DNA of 64,000 bases, from NCBI GenBank assembly GCA_012845835.1, contig JABAKD010000026.1:10344199-10408198 (forward strand). Reading direction: 5' to 3'. Position 1 is the first letter of the stretch. Every line of letters begins with the position of its first letter. The notes under the pieces are model-generated. The model worked only from the letters and a program-made list of their open reading frames with translations. It ran no database searches and had not been told where the DNA came from. The position numbers and the translations under genes were made by a program. Positions 32,961-43,369 of the stretch are shown in pieces. This DNA comes from Undaria pinnatifida (lineage: Eukaryota > Sar > Phaeophyceae > Laminariales > Alariaceae).

Positions 32961-33238
32961 TGAGCTGGCGCTTAGATACGGCCTTAAAAGGCCTACAAAT
33001 ATCCTGTTTGAGATATTTTGGATGGTTTCGTACGATAAGATTGGCGTTTAATATTCGAGATAGTCAGGAAATAGATCGGCGGCACGTGCCTCCGATCTCA
33101 GAAGCCATCTGAATCTCTGGTGGATATATTAAAGCTACGTCTCTCTTAAAGGCTAAGAAAGTGAGTATTCTCCGAGGACCTGCTCAGTTGGCAAAACTGC
33201 AGGGGACACTCTGTGTCCCCGCCCTATACTATTACGCA
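32961..33238 (+). repeat. 3' LTR (or terminal segment) of element 2, copy 1
   Basis: It matches 61,214-61,485 and 41,111-41,370: AGATACGGCC near the start, 'TCCGATCTCA(G/A)AAGCC', 'AAGCTACGTCTCT', 'GACCTGCTCA(G/A)TTGGCA' and 'GGGGACACTCTGTGTCC' near the end. An ATTAAA at 33,128-33,133 corresponds to AATAAA in the other two copies. The boundaries are estimates. Confidence 0.72.
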
Positions 33239-34424
33239 ACTAACCAACTCGCCTCTACAAGCTGCAGCGGTTGGGCTGCCTGCACCGTACGAACCGCACG
33301 ATAATCGCGAGCGCAAACGAACTCGCCTGGTGTCTGGATTGCTGTCGGAGTGACGACCCGCGGTTATGAAGTAAAAATAGAGAAATCGAACCAAAAACTA
33401 CCATGCAAATAGCAATGATCATCCCGCGTCTTCCCGAGTTATCCGGCAGGTTGCAGCGCAGCTTTGACCCACGTGCCTGAGAATTGAAAATTGTGTACCA
33501 GCTGCAAGGTATATTTCGACATCATATATTGTTTCGACGGTGGCAATACATTGGTGTACAGAATAATATGTACAAGAAAACGTAGCTTGCAAACGAGTGT
33601 CAATGACATCAGGCGCCTTGTCAATGGAGCTGGTGCTGAGATAGTCAACTGCTGCCGACAGAGTATACCGGTGCTGTACATACAGTAGTCCAGCAGTAAC
33701 AGGGTCTTAATAATAGGTGCGTCGTCAAAACAGGGCACCCACCTCCCCCCAGCGGAAACGTTTCACCACACACAAAGCGAGGGCTCGCAGTGTGTTCGGT
33801 AGCTGCAGCAGCGGTAAGCCCTACTGCTGTCGCTCTAGTGCCGAGATTCGCCTGTGCGAGCTAGGATGGTGCTGCGACTCGGAAGGCCAGGAAAAAAAAA
33901 AAATTGTGGTCTAACCCTCGTCATACCACATGGTACACCACAGCAGGAATCACGGGTACGAGTTTGATGCCGGATACCAGGTAGTATTTGTGGTGTTCTC
34001 TATCACACAGCTACAGCAAGCAGTTGTCCTCGCGCCTGGCGATAAAGCCAGGCGATACCACGGCTCTTCGGGGCCTCCCGCTCCACCTAGAACTGTGTTC
34101 ATGGCTGTTCTTGGTACCAGTCACTACGACTGACGTCATCGTCACTACACACAGCCATGGCCTATAGGCCCCTGCCCAGTATAAACATAGCACCAATGGA
34201 GGCCTTGTATCTAGCAGGGTAGACGGGGCGGCCATCTACAGTTCGCTTTGGGTGAAGTTTTATCAAGGGTACGTGCGGTAACAAAGGCACCGGCCGGTGT
34301 GGGACACAATCGTTTAATCTGCCGTAAGCGTGAAAAACGTTTGGGTCTTCCCGAGCGACGGTATGGGAAACGGTTTGCGTTTACTTACCACGGGACAGTT
34401 ATAGGACCGGGACACGCGGGAAGC
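33239..34424. other. No gene seen
   Basis: Short frames without motifs. The stretch contains a run of A at 33,890-33,905, and nothing links it to neighbouring elements. Confidence 0.4.
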
Positions 34425-34660
34425 GAGTTAGGTGTCGGCACGGGACGGGACTCCAAGATCTCTCGGTGGAACGGGACGGGACGGGATCTTGGGACGGGTC
34501 AGGAACAAGTCGGGAAATCTGTGGGGATCATAGTCGAGAAATCGGTCGGAAACATGGTAAGTAATCGATCGGGAACACGGTCGGGGAAAACCGTCTGGAA
34601 CACACTCGGGAAATCAGTCGGGAACGTAGTCGGGAAAAGGTCGAGAGATACAGCCCGGAA
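34425..34660 (+). repeat. Degenerate GTCGGGAA-type minisatellite
   Basis: Many overlapping copies of '(A/G)(T/G)CGGGA(A/C)' occur here ('ACGGGACGGGA', 'GTCGGGAAATC', 'GTCGGGAACGTAGTCGGGAA'). They give a Lys-Ser-Val-Gly-rich shadow frame (34,248-34,679). Translation of a minisatellite explains that frame without a gene. Confidence 0.75.
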
Positions 34661-34867
34661 TGATTGGGAACATGACTAAGAACGCGGGCTAGAGACAACG
34701 GTTGTGAAGAGAGAGTGGATACTATTTTGCAACATTTGCTACCACTTGTGTCACTGCATACGTACTGGTGTGATATTACAAGGTTCCCCTTGGGAGGCGG
34801 GGTGACTCAAGGCTGATGATTTGGTCTACACGTATTATAGCAGCAGCGGGGGGGGCAGAGGAGCCGA

Positions 34868-35790
34868 TAGCCCATCGAAGATTTGAGGCACAGCAGTAGT
34901 AGTGTTTTCGGCAGCAACCATCTGGCAGGGAGGGGTGGGGGGGGGGGGGCACGCACACTGGCTCGGGGTGCTGAAGATCACAGTGAGCCAATTTTCATTT
35001 GTGGAATCGTACTAACAGAAGACACCAACAACAGCGGCGGCAGGAGCAGCACAGCAGCTACGCTACACAAAAATAAACACGATTTTATACCGAAAATGTT
35101 TGAAACGTCAGCTGTGAGTACGAACGATCTAATGGTTGAAACTCAACTTCGCAATCTGCGTGGTACATGGTTAGAAATAAAACACCCAATAAAGGCGGCA
35201 AACAATGCTCAAAAACTGCACAGGATTCACAAGAGACATCTGGACATCTACGCACCTATGGCATGCAACGAAACCTATAGGACTCAGTATGGGAAACCTG
35301 GGATTTTGAAATCCTCGGACGGCGTAGATGAGCACAACAAGCACAGGACAGTCATCCCGCGGTAGGGGTTGCACGTTTTGCGCCAAACCGTCCCTGGGCG
35401 ATTGTGGTCTTCATGTGAGGAACTGCCGTTCAATGATGTAATGTCACGATTACATTTTGAGTTGGGACTAAGACATAGAAGCTTGGTCGGGTTTTTCGAA
35501 CGAATGCCTTTGAAGCCATTTTTCGGGTGAGATGTTGAGCGCCTCATGTGAGGAACTCAGCGAATTTCGGCTGCAACCATACCATGGGATGGCTCAGGAC
35601 AATCTATCAGGAACGTGCGACGAGGAGACTGAGGGTAGCGCCAGCATCAGCAACTCACAGCAGCAACATTGGCGACGGCCGAGGGCCCAGGATCAGGCCA
35701 TAGCCCAGCAAGAAATTGTGGCACAGCAGCAGTAGTGTGTCCAGAATTGGCCATCCGGCAGGAGGAGGGGAGAACGCACAGCACTGGCAA
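34868..35790 (+). repeat. Direct-repeat pair around 34.9 and 35.7 kb
   Basis: 34,868-34,962 and 35,700-35,790 share TAGCCCA, GGCACAGCAG(T/C)AGTAGTGT, CCATC(T/C)GGCAGG, a G-rich part and CACTGGC. The second copy ends ~45 bp before the B2 repeat of YR element 2. The intervening ~740 bp holds no motif-bearing frame. Confidence 0.6.
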
Positions 35791-35832
35791 TTGATAATTG
35801 AGGTCGTGACCACGAACAGTCGATTTGATTTA

Positions 35833-36056
35833 CACATCTTTCGAATTGTGTTGTATATTGTCATTTTCTGTGGCTTGAGAGGGAGAGCAGCAGGCTGACA
35901 TGTTTAACGCAGTACCCAACTCTGCCATATACCCACATGTCTTTGCTCATGAACACATCTTCTTCCCTCCACTGTCTGGGTTCTGCTGTGCAAATTGTCA
36001 GACGAGTAAGACACCGAATGGTCCAACACCATTGACTCCTCCTCCGAGAACCACAT
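35833..36056 (-). repeat. Split direct repeat B2 of YR element 2
   Basis: It matches 36,490-36,712 with shared blocks ATTTTCTGTGGCTTG, AGCAGCAGGCTGACATGT, CCCACATGTCTTTGCTCAT, CTCCACTGTCTGGGTTCT and CCAACACCATTGACTCCTCC. Confidence 0.88.
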
Positions 36057-36202
36057 ATACCATTGTATAAACGCTCGCATGCCACTGAATATAATAACCG
36101 AAAATATGTACATATGATCGAAGATTTACGAGAATAATATCTACATCCTCGTAATGTCTCTATCTCCTCACCATCGAAAGAAAAGGGGCGGGTGGGCAGG
36201 AG

Positions 36203-36487
36203 AGATCACGAATTATATTGTCCAGTGAGCGACCACTGTCCACTTGCAAACAACAGCTCTGTCTATTCGCGTGTTCTACCAGTCTGCCAGCACCGTGCCG
36301 TGCGGTATCCACCTGGCATCCTCACAAGCGCGATCAACCAAACAATGCCAGCTGCTGCGGTCAAAGGGAGCTACGTACTTCGTATTTCGACACATGATAT
36401 TAACCACAACGCCGAATTATCTCTATGAACAACAAACAACATGTCATTCGTATCGGTTCCCGATTTCTAATAATACTATCTTTGTTG
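36203..36487 (-). repeat. Split direct repeat A2 of YR element 2
   Basis: It matches 62,349-62,640: TCCAG(T/C)GAGCGA, GCTCTGTCT(A/G)TTC, GTGTTCTACCAGTC, CCAGCTGCTGC and ATGAACAACAAAC. Its right end abuts B1 within a few bases at about 36,487. Confidence 0.85.
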
Positions 36488-36489
36488 TA

Positions 36490-36712
36490 TATATCGTTCG
36501 AGTTGTGTTGCGAATCATCATTTTCTGTGGCTTGGGAGGGACAGCAGCAGGCTGACATGTCTACCGCAGTATCCAACTCTGCCTCATACCCACATGTCTT
36601 TGCTCATAAACACATCTCCCTCCCTCCACTGTCTGGGTTCTACTGTACGAATTGCCGGACGAGTGAGACACCTAACCGTCCAACACCATTGACTCCTCCA
36701 CAACCGAGGTTA
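36490..36712 (-). repeat. Split direct repeat B1 of YR element 2
   Basis: The partner of B2 (35,833-36,056). It begins 12 bp after the stop codon of the recombinase fragment, the expected place in this element class. Confidence 0.88.
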
Positions 36713-36723
36713 CTCCGAGACTT

Positions 36724-36950
36724 CTACAGTTTACCCCATACAGTATCTAAACCTGGGTGTCTTTGCAAACCCTGGTCAGCTGCTAGTTTACGAGACACCT
36801 CCGCATTACTCCGAGTGTACACCTTATATGCATCGGACTTCCACCTCCCTTCTCGCCGTATGACTCGTTCCGGTACGTCACCTCCAGCTGCAATCCGCGA
36901 TGCACTTCCTATCCTCAGCGAGCGCAATGCGTACTTTTCCGGTTCGCGCC
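36724..36950 (-). pseudogene. Tyrosine recombinase C-terminal fragment of YR element 2
   Basis: The minus frame reads KYALRSLRIGSASRIAAGG (box II, with the conserved His replaced by Arg), then GRWKSDAYKVYTRSN carrying the nucleophile Tyr region, and ends VWGKL-stop. It parallels YALHSLRIRGATHLSAGG and GRWAPDVYTAYIRS in YR element 1. The upstream part of the enzyme is not recognisable. The His to Arg change and the truncation indicate an inactive relic. Confidence 0.82.
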
Positions 36951-37839
36951 CTGAATTTCAACTATACTTCTGGACGCTCGCAACGACTGACGATATCTCC
37001 ACACTCTTACTTGCCTCCCTGAACGGTGCGAGGAACGTACTGCGTTCTCACGAAGAACTGTAAATCATGACAGTAATGCTACTATAAGAGCAACGGCTCC
37101 GCCAGCCTGACCCAACTCAGAACACGGGCCCGAACCTCGATGCGGGTACGTACAGTGACGCTTCCAACTTGAGCCTAGGCGCTATAATGGTCGCGGAATC
37201 GCACTTTAACACGATCGGCAACATTTCATTGAAGATGCCTCAAATGTCTGTAACCAGAAAAGATCGAAAGATCACTTCGCGTGAGACAATGCTCCGGGTT
37301 AACCCCCTGGCCATTAGCAAAATATCTCATTTGATCTGGCGAAGAGAAAATAGCTCATGCCCGAACAAAGCCTGAGCACTAACCCCCCGAACCCCAGGAA
37401 GGTATCAGTCTCTGCCCCTTTATCAACATGTCCCACGATATAGGAAGCCGAACCCGTGGGCGTGTTCCCGCCAATGTATGCGATTGCGAGATACCTTGCA
37501 ACACACTCTTGATCAACGGCGACCGGATCGACAGCTAGATGCCAACATCAATCCGATGGAAATGATGAATTGCAGCTGGCTTACTTGAAATAGTTTCAGC
37601 TTGTTAGTCCTGTGGCGCACAACACCTAGCAGCGAAGTCAATCAAAGCCCACACATTGGCCCTCCCACTCACACGGTCGCAGATACCGGTGCTGCTCGGT
37701 TAACCCGCGAGAAGTGCTTTAAGACCGGAAACCCGACGCTTAAATTCTTTCAGACGATCTCGCAACTGATCGACGGAAGTACTGGTGCCCAAACTTTCGC
37801 AACTGATCGACGGAGGTACTGGTGCCCAAACTTGCAGAT
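36951..37839. other. Deleted centre of YR element 2
   Basis: RT, RNase H and the N-terminal YR should lie here, but only ~0.9 kb without RT motifs remains. A 41-bp near-duplication ('CGCAACTGATCGACGGA(A/G)G' with flanks) occurs at 37,757 and 37,798. Confidence 0.55.
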
Positions 37840-39253
37840 CAAAGATCTCCGCCCGCCCGCCCCAAGTTCTGCTGCTGGTTGAGAAACCGACGCCAACCTC
37901 GGCCGTACAACCTGCGCGTTATCCGCTGAAACCCTACCTCGTTCGGTCGCCGAAGTTGACCCCGCCAGCTAACGGAGCCCGCACCACTATTCATCGTCAC
38001 CCTTGGACGGTTGAGCAGAGCTTCCACCTTTTCCGCTCCCGTCTCCGTCACCTGACGCGGAGGCGCTTGGTACCGTGAAAACGTCAGCCTTGGGCTTCTT
38101 ATGTGCGGCCCCACTTGCGCCTCCTCCGCTTTCCTGCTGTTCCCGGAATCTGTCGGCCGGGTCGTGGCGGTTCTTGTACGGACCTCCATTTCGCTCGAAA
38201 CGGCATCCCCACCGGGAAGCCCAACCGAAACACGGAAGCTGAGAGGGGCCGTCATCCCTGCGCGCACGTTTGACCGCACGCCCTCCCTTTTCACAAAGTA
38301 CGACCAGTTCCTTGTGAATTTCACCGTGCTCCAGCCTACCACCAGCGTCATTGTAGGCGCCAATCTTCGCCCAAGTGGGAATCACCGCTCTTGGCATTTC
38401 GTCGATCCCAGGTGTCTCGTGCCAGTTGTTCGACTTAGCCGATAGAGCCGCGTCGCGAACCGCGGTCGACCAATCCTCGAGATCGTTGTTGATAAAACGG
38501 GCTTTCCTCGCCTTGTAGACCGGCATTTAAATCGCTTGATGGTTTGTTTCGCCGTGCGTGTAATGTCACCATGTAGACACCATCCGGGAATTCAGCGCCT
38601 TTCTCCCCACCGAGGTAGTGTCCCGTCCGATGACGAGAACCAACATCTTTGCCACAATGGCGACCAGCTTTTCGATGTCGATGGTGCCAGCAGTGCCCGC
38701 CTCCGCCCCACGCGGAATAAACGGGGTGACATCAAGCCCCGGCAAGGGGTTGAGCTGTTCCACTACCGCAGACAATGCTAGGGCGCTATTCTTAAATACC
38801 CTTGGCAGCTGAACCCTCGATAAGTCACACACCTTTGGCTTTTCACCACAAATGATCCGAAACGCTAAAAGGTTGGGGTTCTTCTAAGCTGTGATCCCCT
38901 CTTTCAGCCGTAACCTATCCGACATGGTATTGCGTGCGGAAGCCGCCGTTTTGCTGACCTTGGTCACTGTTCAGCTCGTCAGATTCTTGATTGGCTTGGA
39001 TGTCATCCAGTACGTTCTGAAGGTGCCCGATCATGTCCTCAATCGTTGCGAGTCGCCCCCCGTTCAAGGTGGTACTGTCCTCAATCTTTTCGAGCCGCAC
39101 CCCGTTCTCATCCAAACCGGCCTCGAGCGCGTCAAGCCGATTGCTAACCGCCTCGCGGTGAACATCGTATTCAGGTTCACGGACTGAACGTTCGCCCGTG
39201 ATGCTGCTAGCACCACCGGACCGGATTCTCGCATCACTCGACTTGCCGGTCAT
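37840..39253 (-). pseudogene. Gag of YR element 2 with degenerate CCCH finger
   Basis: The N-terminal frame (39,253-38,915) starts MTGKSSDARIRSGG and holds a predicted coiled coil (NRLDALEAGLDENGVRLEKI and following). A middle frame (38,832-38,566) continues with LPGLDVTPFIPRGAE. The C-terminal frame (38,526-37,987) has WSTAVRDAALSAKSN and the finger region CFGWASRWGCRFERNGG followed by PYKNRH. Compared with the CCCH finger of YR element 1, the third Cys has become Tyr. The protein then ends in a Ser/Gly/Lys-rich tail. The order and finger type identify the Gag of a DIRS-order element. Two or more stops or frameshifts separate the parts. Confidence 0.72.
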
Positions 39254-39837
39254 TGTGGAAACAAACGCACTGTTGCTTATTTTCGCTCAAGCAGCCAGCA
39301 TTGAAACACACGCATGTCATAGTCGTGTATGTACTCTTTTGCTTATCAGGCGATTTGCTCGATGGTTGCCACTGCCTTGTTTGCGAATTGGTGTTTCAGC
39401 GAGGAAGTCAGTCCATTCGACTCAGAATATCATATATTTTTGCGCCTCATCACAACCACGCAACAAGTATCCGCAATAATTCTTGTATCTCCTACCTGAC
39501 AACCATTACCACCAATACATGGTCAACTGTTTCGAAAATGCAATGGTACTGCTATTTTACCGTCGTCTTGCCACGACGTCGACATTACATGTGTACATGT
39601 ACCTGCTCCGCTGCTGTACGGGTCGAGAATAGTTGATCACATTTTTGGACGTATGCCCTTCCGTTTTTTTAATGCTGTTCAGATAGAATAACAGTGTGAA
39701 CATATCGTTCTGCGCCCCCTCGCTGCCGAGTAAAAGGTACCAGCAAAATTTTCTAATGACACTGTACAGCTATTAATATCAAGCATGAGCGTATTGCTTT
39801 TCAGCAGACAAAACTATGAGATCGTACTGAAATATTC
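39254..39837. other. No gene seen; probable leader of YR element 2
   Basis: Upstream of gag in the element's orientation. Only short frames are present, and A1-like sequence is not found here. Confidence 0.45.
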
Positions 39838-40960
39838 CGCGCCCCATCGTGACCTCACGAGAGGTGACCACCCAGAATATGCAGTTCCTCTATACCCAGC
39901 CGGAGTTTAGCGCTGTAAGTGTTTATGTACCATATTTGTCCTTGCCGCGACCTATGAGTCAGGCCACGCACTTTCGTTTACCCAACAACAAGCCGCAACT
40001 TCTGCCCGTAGGGTTGTCTATCTACAAGCATTCGCGTTCACGATATCTCGAGCTTTTATCCGGGAAGGTTTTCTCTCGCCCAACAATGCGCGTGGGAGGT
40101 TATTCATTCACATTGCCGTGTTACATTCTTGAATTCGCGCTCAAGACCCCCCGATTTGATCGTTTGACGGTGGAGATTTTCTCTCACGCAGAAATCCGCA
40201 TGGGGAGTCACTCGTTCATTTTGCCACGTAATATTTATCGTGCCTGGACACGTCGATCTGGAATTAAAACCTGCGCCCCATCGCAACCGGGTGCGAGGTA
40301 CCAGCAAGTTTATCCAGTGACACTGCGCAGCTTTTAAAATCAAGCAGACACGTACTGCTATTCAGTAGAATAAACTATATGTCCTTTCCGAACCATTCTG
40401 TGCCCCATCGCGACCGCACGAGAGAAGACCAGCCAGAATATACACTTTCACTATACCCAGACGCATTTTAGAGCTGTAAGTTTTTTGTTTTTGTCCGCCT
40501 TGCCGCGATCTGTGAATTATGCCATTCACTTTCTTTCGCCCCACCACAAGGCGCAATTTCTTCCCCTGCCGTTGACTATCTACAAGTGACCACGTTCAAG
40601 ACCTCTCGAGCGTTTATCTGTGAAGGTTCTCTTTCACTCACCCATGCGGGTGGGAAGTCATTCATTCATATTGTCATATTATACTGGGATTTGCGCTCAA
40701 GACCCCCCGTCGTGTCGATGGTTTGGCTGTAAGATTATCCCTCACCTAGGAGTTGCGCATGGGGAATCACTCGTTCATTATTCCACCTGGTACCTATCGT
40801 GTGCGTACGACTCTTTGACTGTGAAGATTATCTTCCACCCAGCAGTCGGCACGATAAATCGCTCGTTGACTATGCCACATGAAATTTATCGTGCACGTAC
40901 ACGTCTCTGACATTTGAATCTGCACCCCACTGCGAAAACGTGATAGGTACCAGCAAGAAG
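39838..40960 (+). repeat. Two tandem ~562-bp units
   Basis: Units start at 39,838 and 40,400 with 'G(C/T)GCCCCATCG(T/C)GACC'. They share 'TATACCCAG', 'GTCTATCTACAAG', 'CCTTGCCGCGA', 'GGGGA(G/A)TCACTCGTTCATT', 'TTTATCGTGC' and 'AGGTACCAGCAAG' in the same order. A further part lies just upstream (39,700-39,837) and downstream. No coding signal is conserved. It may be an old tandem of a non-autonomous element. Confidence 0.75.
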
Positions 40961-41110
40961 AGTTATGCAGTTGCTCGGGATGAGCGATATCGTACACTTG
41001 CAATGTTTTTGCGACGCCTTGCCGCAACGTATGGCCTCCGTTGCAACAATAGGTATAGTATGACATCACGACTCACCCAACAACAGCATGATATCACGAC
41101 TCACCCATGT

Positions 41111-41370
41111 TAAGATACGGGCTCGAACGGCCTATCATTATCCGTATTGAGATATTTCGGGCGGGGTTCGTATGATAAGGTTTTATGTTCGGGAAATTCA
41201 GGGAATAAATCGAAAGCACGTGCCTCCGATCTCAAAAGCCTTCCGGTGCTCTGGTGAAATGTAATAAAGCTACGTCTCTGCGAAGGCTAAGAAAGTGAGG
41301 ACTCTCCGAGGACCTGCTCAATTGGCAGACCTGCAGGGGACACTCTGTGTCCGCATCCTACACCCCTCCA
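41111..41370 (+). repeat. 5' terminal repeat of element 2, copy 2
   Basis: It matches 61,214-61,485 and 32,961-33,238 (AGATACGG(G/C)C start, GACCTGCTCAATTGGCAGAC near the end). Being the leftmost member in the same orientation as copy 2, it is read as the 5' LTR or part of it. A solo remnant of another copy is an alternative. Confidence 0.65.
41263..41268 (+). promoter_or_regulatory. Conserved AATAAA in element 2 terminal repeat
   Basis: AATAAA followed by GCTACGT lies ~105 bp from the right end of the repeat. It is conserved in the 3' repeat of copy 2 (61,375-61,380) and as ATTAAA in copy 1. It fits a polyadenylation signal within the LTR. Confidence 0.55.
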
Positions 41371-41689
41371 ATATGGCGTCGTCTTTGGCTTGACTTGCTA
41401 GTGTGGCAGCATTCCTCCAATCTCTCCTATAGCTGTATTCGTGGAGGTTTTGCTTTTGATTTCCATCGAGCCCACAACCAATGTTCCTTCACGGGTAGCT
41501 TTTCAATAAAGAGAGCGCCCTTCCTCCTCCAACGGCGGCCACAACAGCAGCGAGATGACAGGGGGCTCTCCTGTTGGTCGCCGAGCACGTACCACACGGA
41601 CGACACCTTCCGACTACGTGCGGACTACACTGCTCTTCGGAGCACACTCTTCTCCTCAGCTTATTGGTAGCATCAGTTCCCCGCCCATG

Positions 41690-42010
41690 CGCGAACTGCA
41701 ACCTATGGACCACTCGGCAGCGGAGCTGCCCAAGCCCCACCCTTCAGACTCGTTCGCTCTGCACTTAGCCAGCATGTTGCACAGCACATCTCCGCGACCT
41801 GCCGGCACAAGCCCCAAAATCGCCCGTCGACCTTCACTCTATTTTTCGGCGCTTCGGGGCTGAGGCGTATGCACGACGCGTCACGGACAAGCATACATTA
41901 ATCAATCCTTTCAGGGAACAGCGACGAGGCCCTGGATTGTTGAGAGAGCCCATCGGCCTTCGTACTCCTTTGCTGGCGGAGCCAAATCGACCTTCGCGGG
42001 ACCGGCTTGG
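41690..42010 (+). pseudogene. Possible copia integrase tail fragment
   Basis: Translations in adjoining frames read ELPKPHPSDSFALHLASMLH, then PAGTSPKIARR and FGAEAYARRVTDKHTLINPF. The order (LPK...; ...GTSPK...; FGAEAY) resembles the end of copia integrase, where a partner-gene 'P-x4-A-x-Y-x2-N-R-x-P' is followed by 'F-G-x-x-A-Y'. Catalytic residues are not present, so this is weak. It does not correspond to the copia element at 48-55 kb and has no counterpart in copy 1 of element 2. Confidence 0.3.
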
Positions 42011-42562
42011 CCTACGGGCATCGCGGTGTGGGAGCTCAGGTCGGGGCTCCTTCCTTGTAGTCCTCCTCGAGAGGAACAGGCAGCGCTCGTGAAATGCTCG
42101 GGCGTTGTCGTTGACGATTTTTTCCAGTACACGTGTTATCGTATAGATCTCAGTATACGCATCGATCTGTCCTTCTCGACGGACAAACTGTGCCTGCCTT
42201 TGTTCTGAAAATAGTACAGCTACCAACTTGTCGAAACCCGGACCCCTCCTCGATCTTCGCTATCAACAGCGATCCACTGCGTAACTTAGCTTCAACCACC
42301 ACCATGTTCGCAGGGCTACCAACGAAAGCAGTACAGCACGGATTTTCTGCTGTAAAAGTCACTACACAGCAGCCGGGCCGCCTACTTTGCCCCCGCCCAT
42401 TTAACACCTAGCTCACGCCTTCAATGGCCAGCGTCAAGAGCTACAATGCTGCAGCTTTGACGCGTCCCGCTGCTGTGCGAGTGCTCCTTGCAAGTTCGAT
42501 TCGAGAGATTTTTCATCTTGGCCCTCCCGTGACAAGAACTTAAACTTAGTGCCAAGTTTATG

Positions 42563-42678
42563 TACTGGCTTTTTTTGGCAAAAAACTGTCGGCGTGTGCG
42601 ATGCCCTATTTCCCGCTATATACTGGCTTTTTTTGGCAAAAAACTGTCGGCGTGTGCGATGCCCTATTTCCCACTTTT
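42563..42678 (+). repeat. Near-perfect 58-bp tandem duplication
   Basis: TACTGGCTTTTTTTGGCAAA starts identical ~53-bp segments at 42,563 and 42,621. Each contains T7-GGC-A6, able to fold back on itself. Identity across the unit shows a recent duplication, in contrast to the diverged repeats around it. Confidence 0.85.
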
Positions 42679-43369
42679 CATGGGTACGCGAGTGTTAATA
42701 GCACTTTTAGTATAGGCGCAGCCGTGATAGTGCGGCACACTGCACTACCGTCGACGTAACCGCCTCTTTATAGTGCGGCCGGTGTGGATACGGATTTGTT
42801 CAAGCTGATATGTTGTCCCTCCACTGACTGTTAGTACTGTGCTGTACTTCATGATGATGCTAGGGTCTACGCTGCCATTCAGTTTGTTCTGCACATGTTA
42901 GCGCAGCTATTGCCCGTTACAGAGTGTATACTACAGTTCGCGGAGATACTGCGCTTTACAGCTATTAATCGTGCAAGAGGGGATCAGCCCGTTTGATGCT
43001 TCACTTGGGGGAAAACAGCCTTTCTACCCGGCTGCGGATGTACACACCTTTTCTACAGCTGGTCTTGGTGGTATGCTGTCTTTTTTAAGGCGGTTGGTGT
43101 TGTCGTCACCCGCGGACACAGGAGAAATATTGCATCAATCATCACTACTATAGGCCCGACCGTCCCTCTATAGTGCGGTCGGCGGGGGAACTGCCTTGCT
43201 CGGGGGTTATACTGCCGATGTTCGTACGGCTGGTATTGTCGGTACCTATGGGCAGATCAACGATAATGCAGGGAGAAGCACTACTGTAGGCGCGACCGTC
43301 CCCCAATAGTGCCGTCGGTGAGAAACCTACTTTGTTCGGGCGTTGCACTGACCTTGTCCTCTGGTTGGT

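Larger units (their letters stand above)
24260..33238 (+). mobile_element. Ty3/gypsy-like element 2, copy 1 (integrase deleted)
   Basis: It is collinear with copy 2 (41,111-61,485) from about 24,260/42,820 to the 3' LTR. The order is: leader with ~88-bp minisatellite, Gag (RGG-rich, capsid-like, zinc knuckle), ~225-bp coding repeats, NADAR domain, uncharacterised region, 3' end. Sequence corresponding to 58,375-60,487 of copy 2 is missing at about 32,232, so integrase and chromodomain are gone. The left end is not found: no upstream LTR matching 32,961-33,238 is visible before 24,260. All frames are broken. Confidence 0.82.

Noticed and set aside
34248-34679. Plus frame with Lys-Ser-Val-Gly repeats that looks like a repeat protein
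   Set aside because: It is the translation of a degenerate GTCGGGAA minisatellite. Unit lengths vary without regard to codons.
36425-37063. Plus-strand frame of 212 codons
   Set aside because: Antisense to the tyrosine recombinase fragment and the B1 repeat of YR element 2, which explain the region better.
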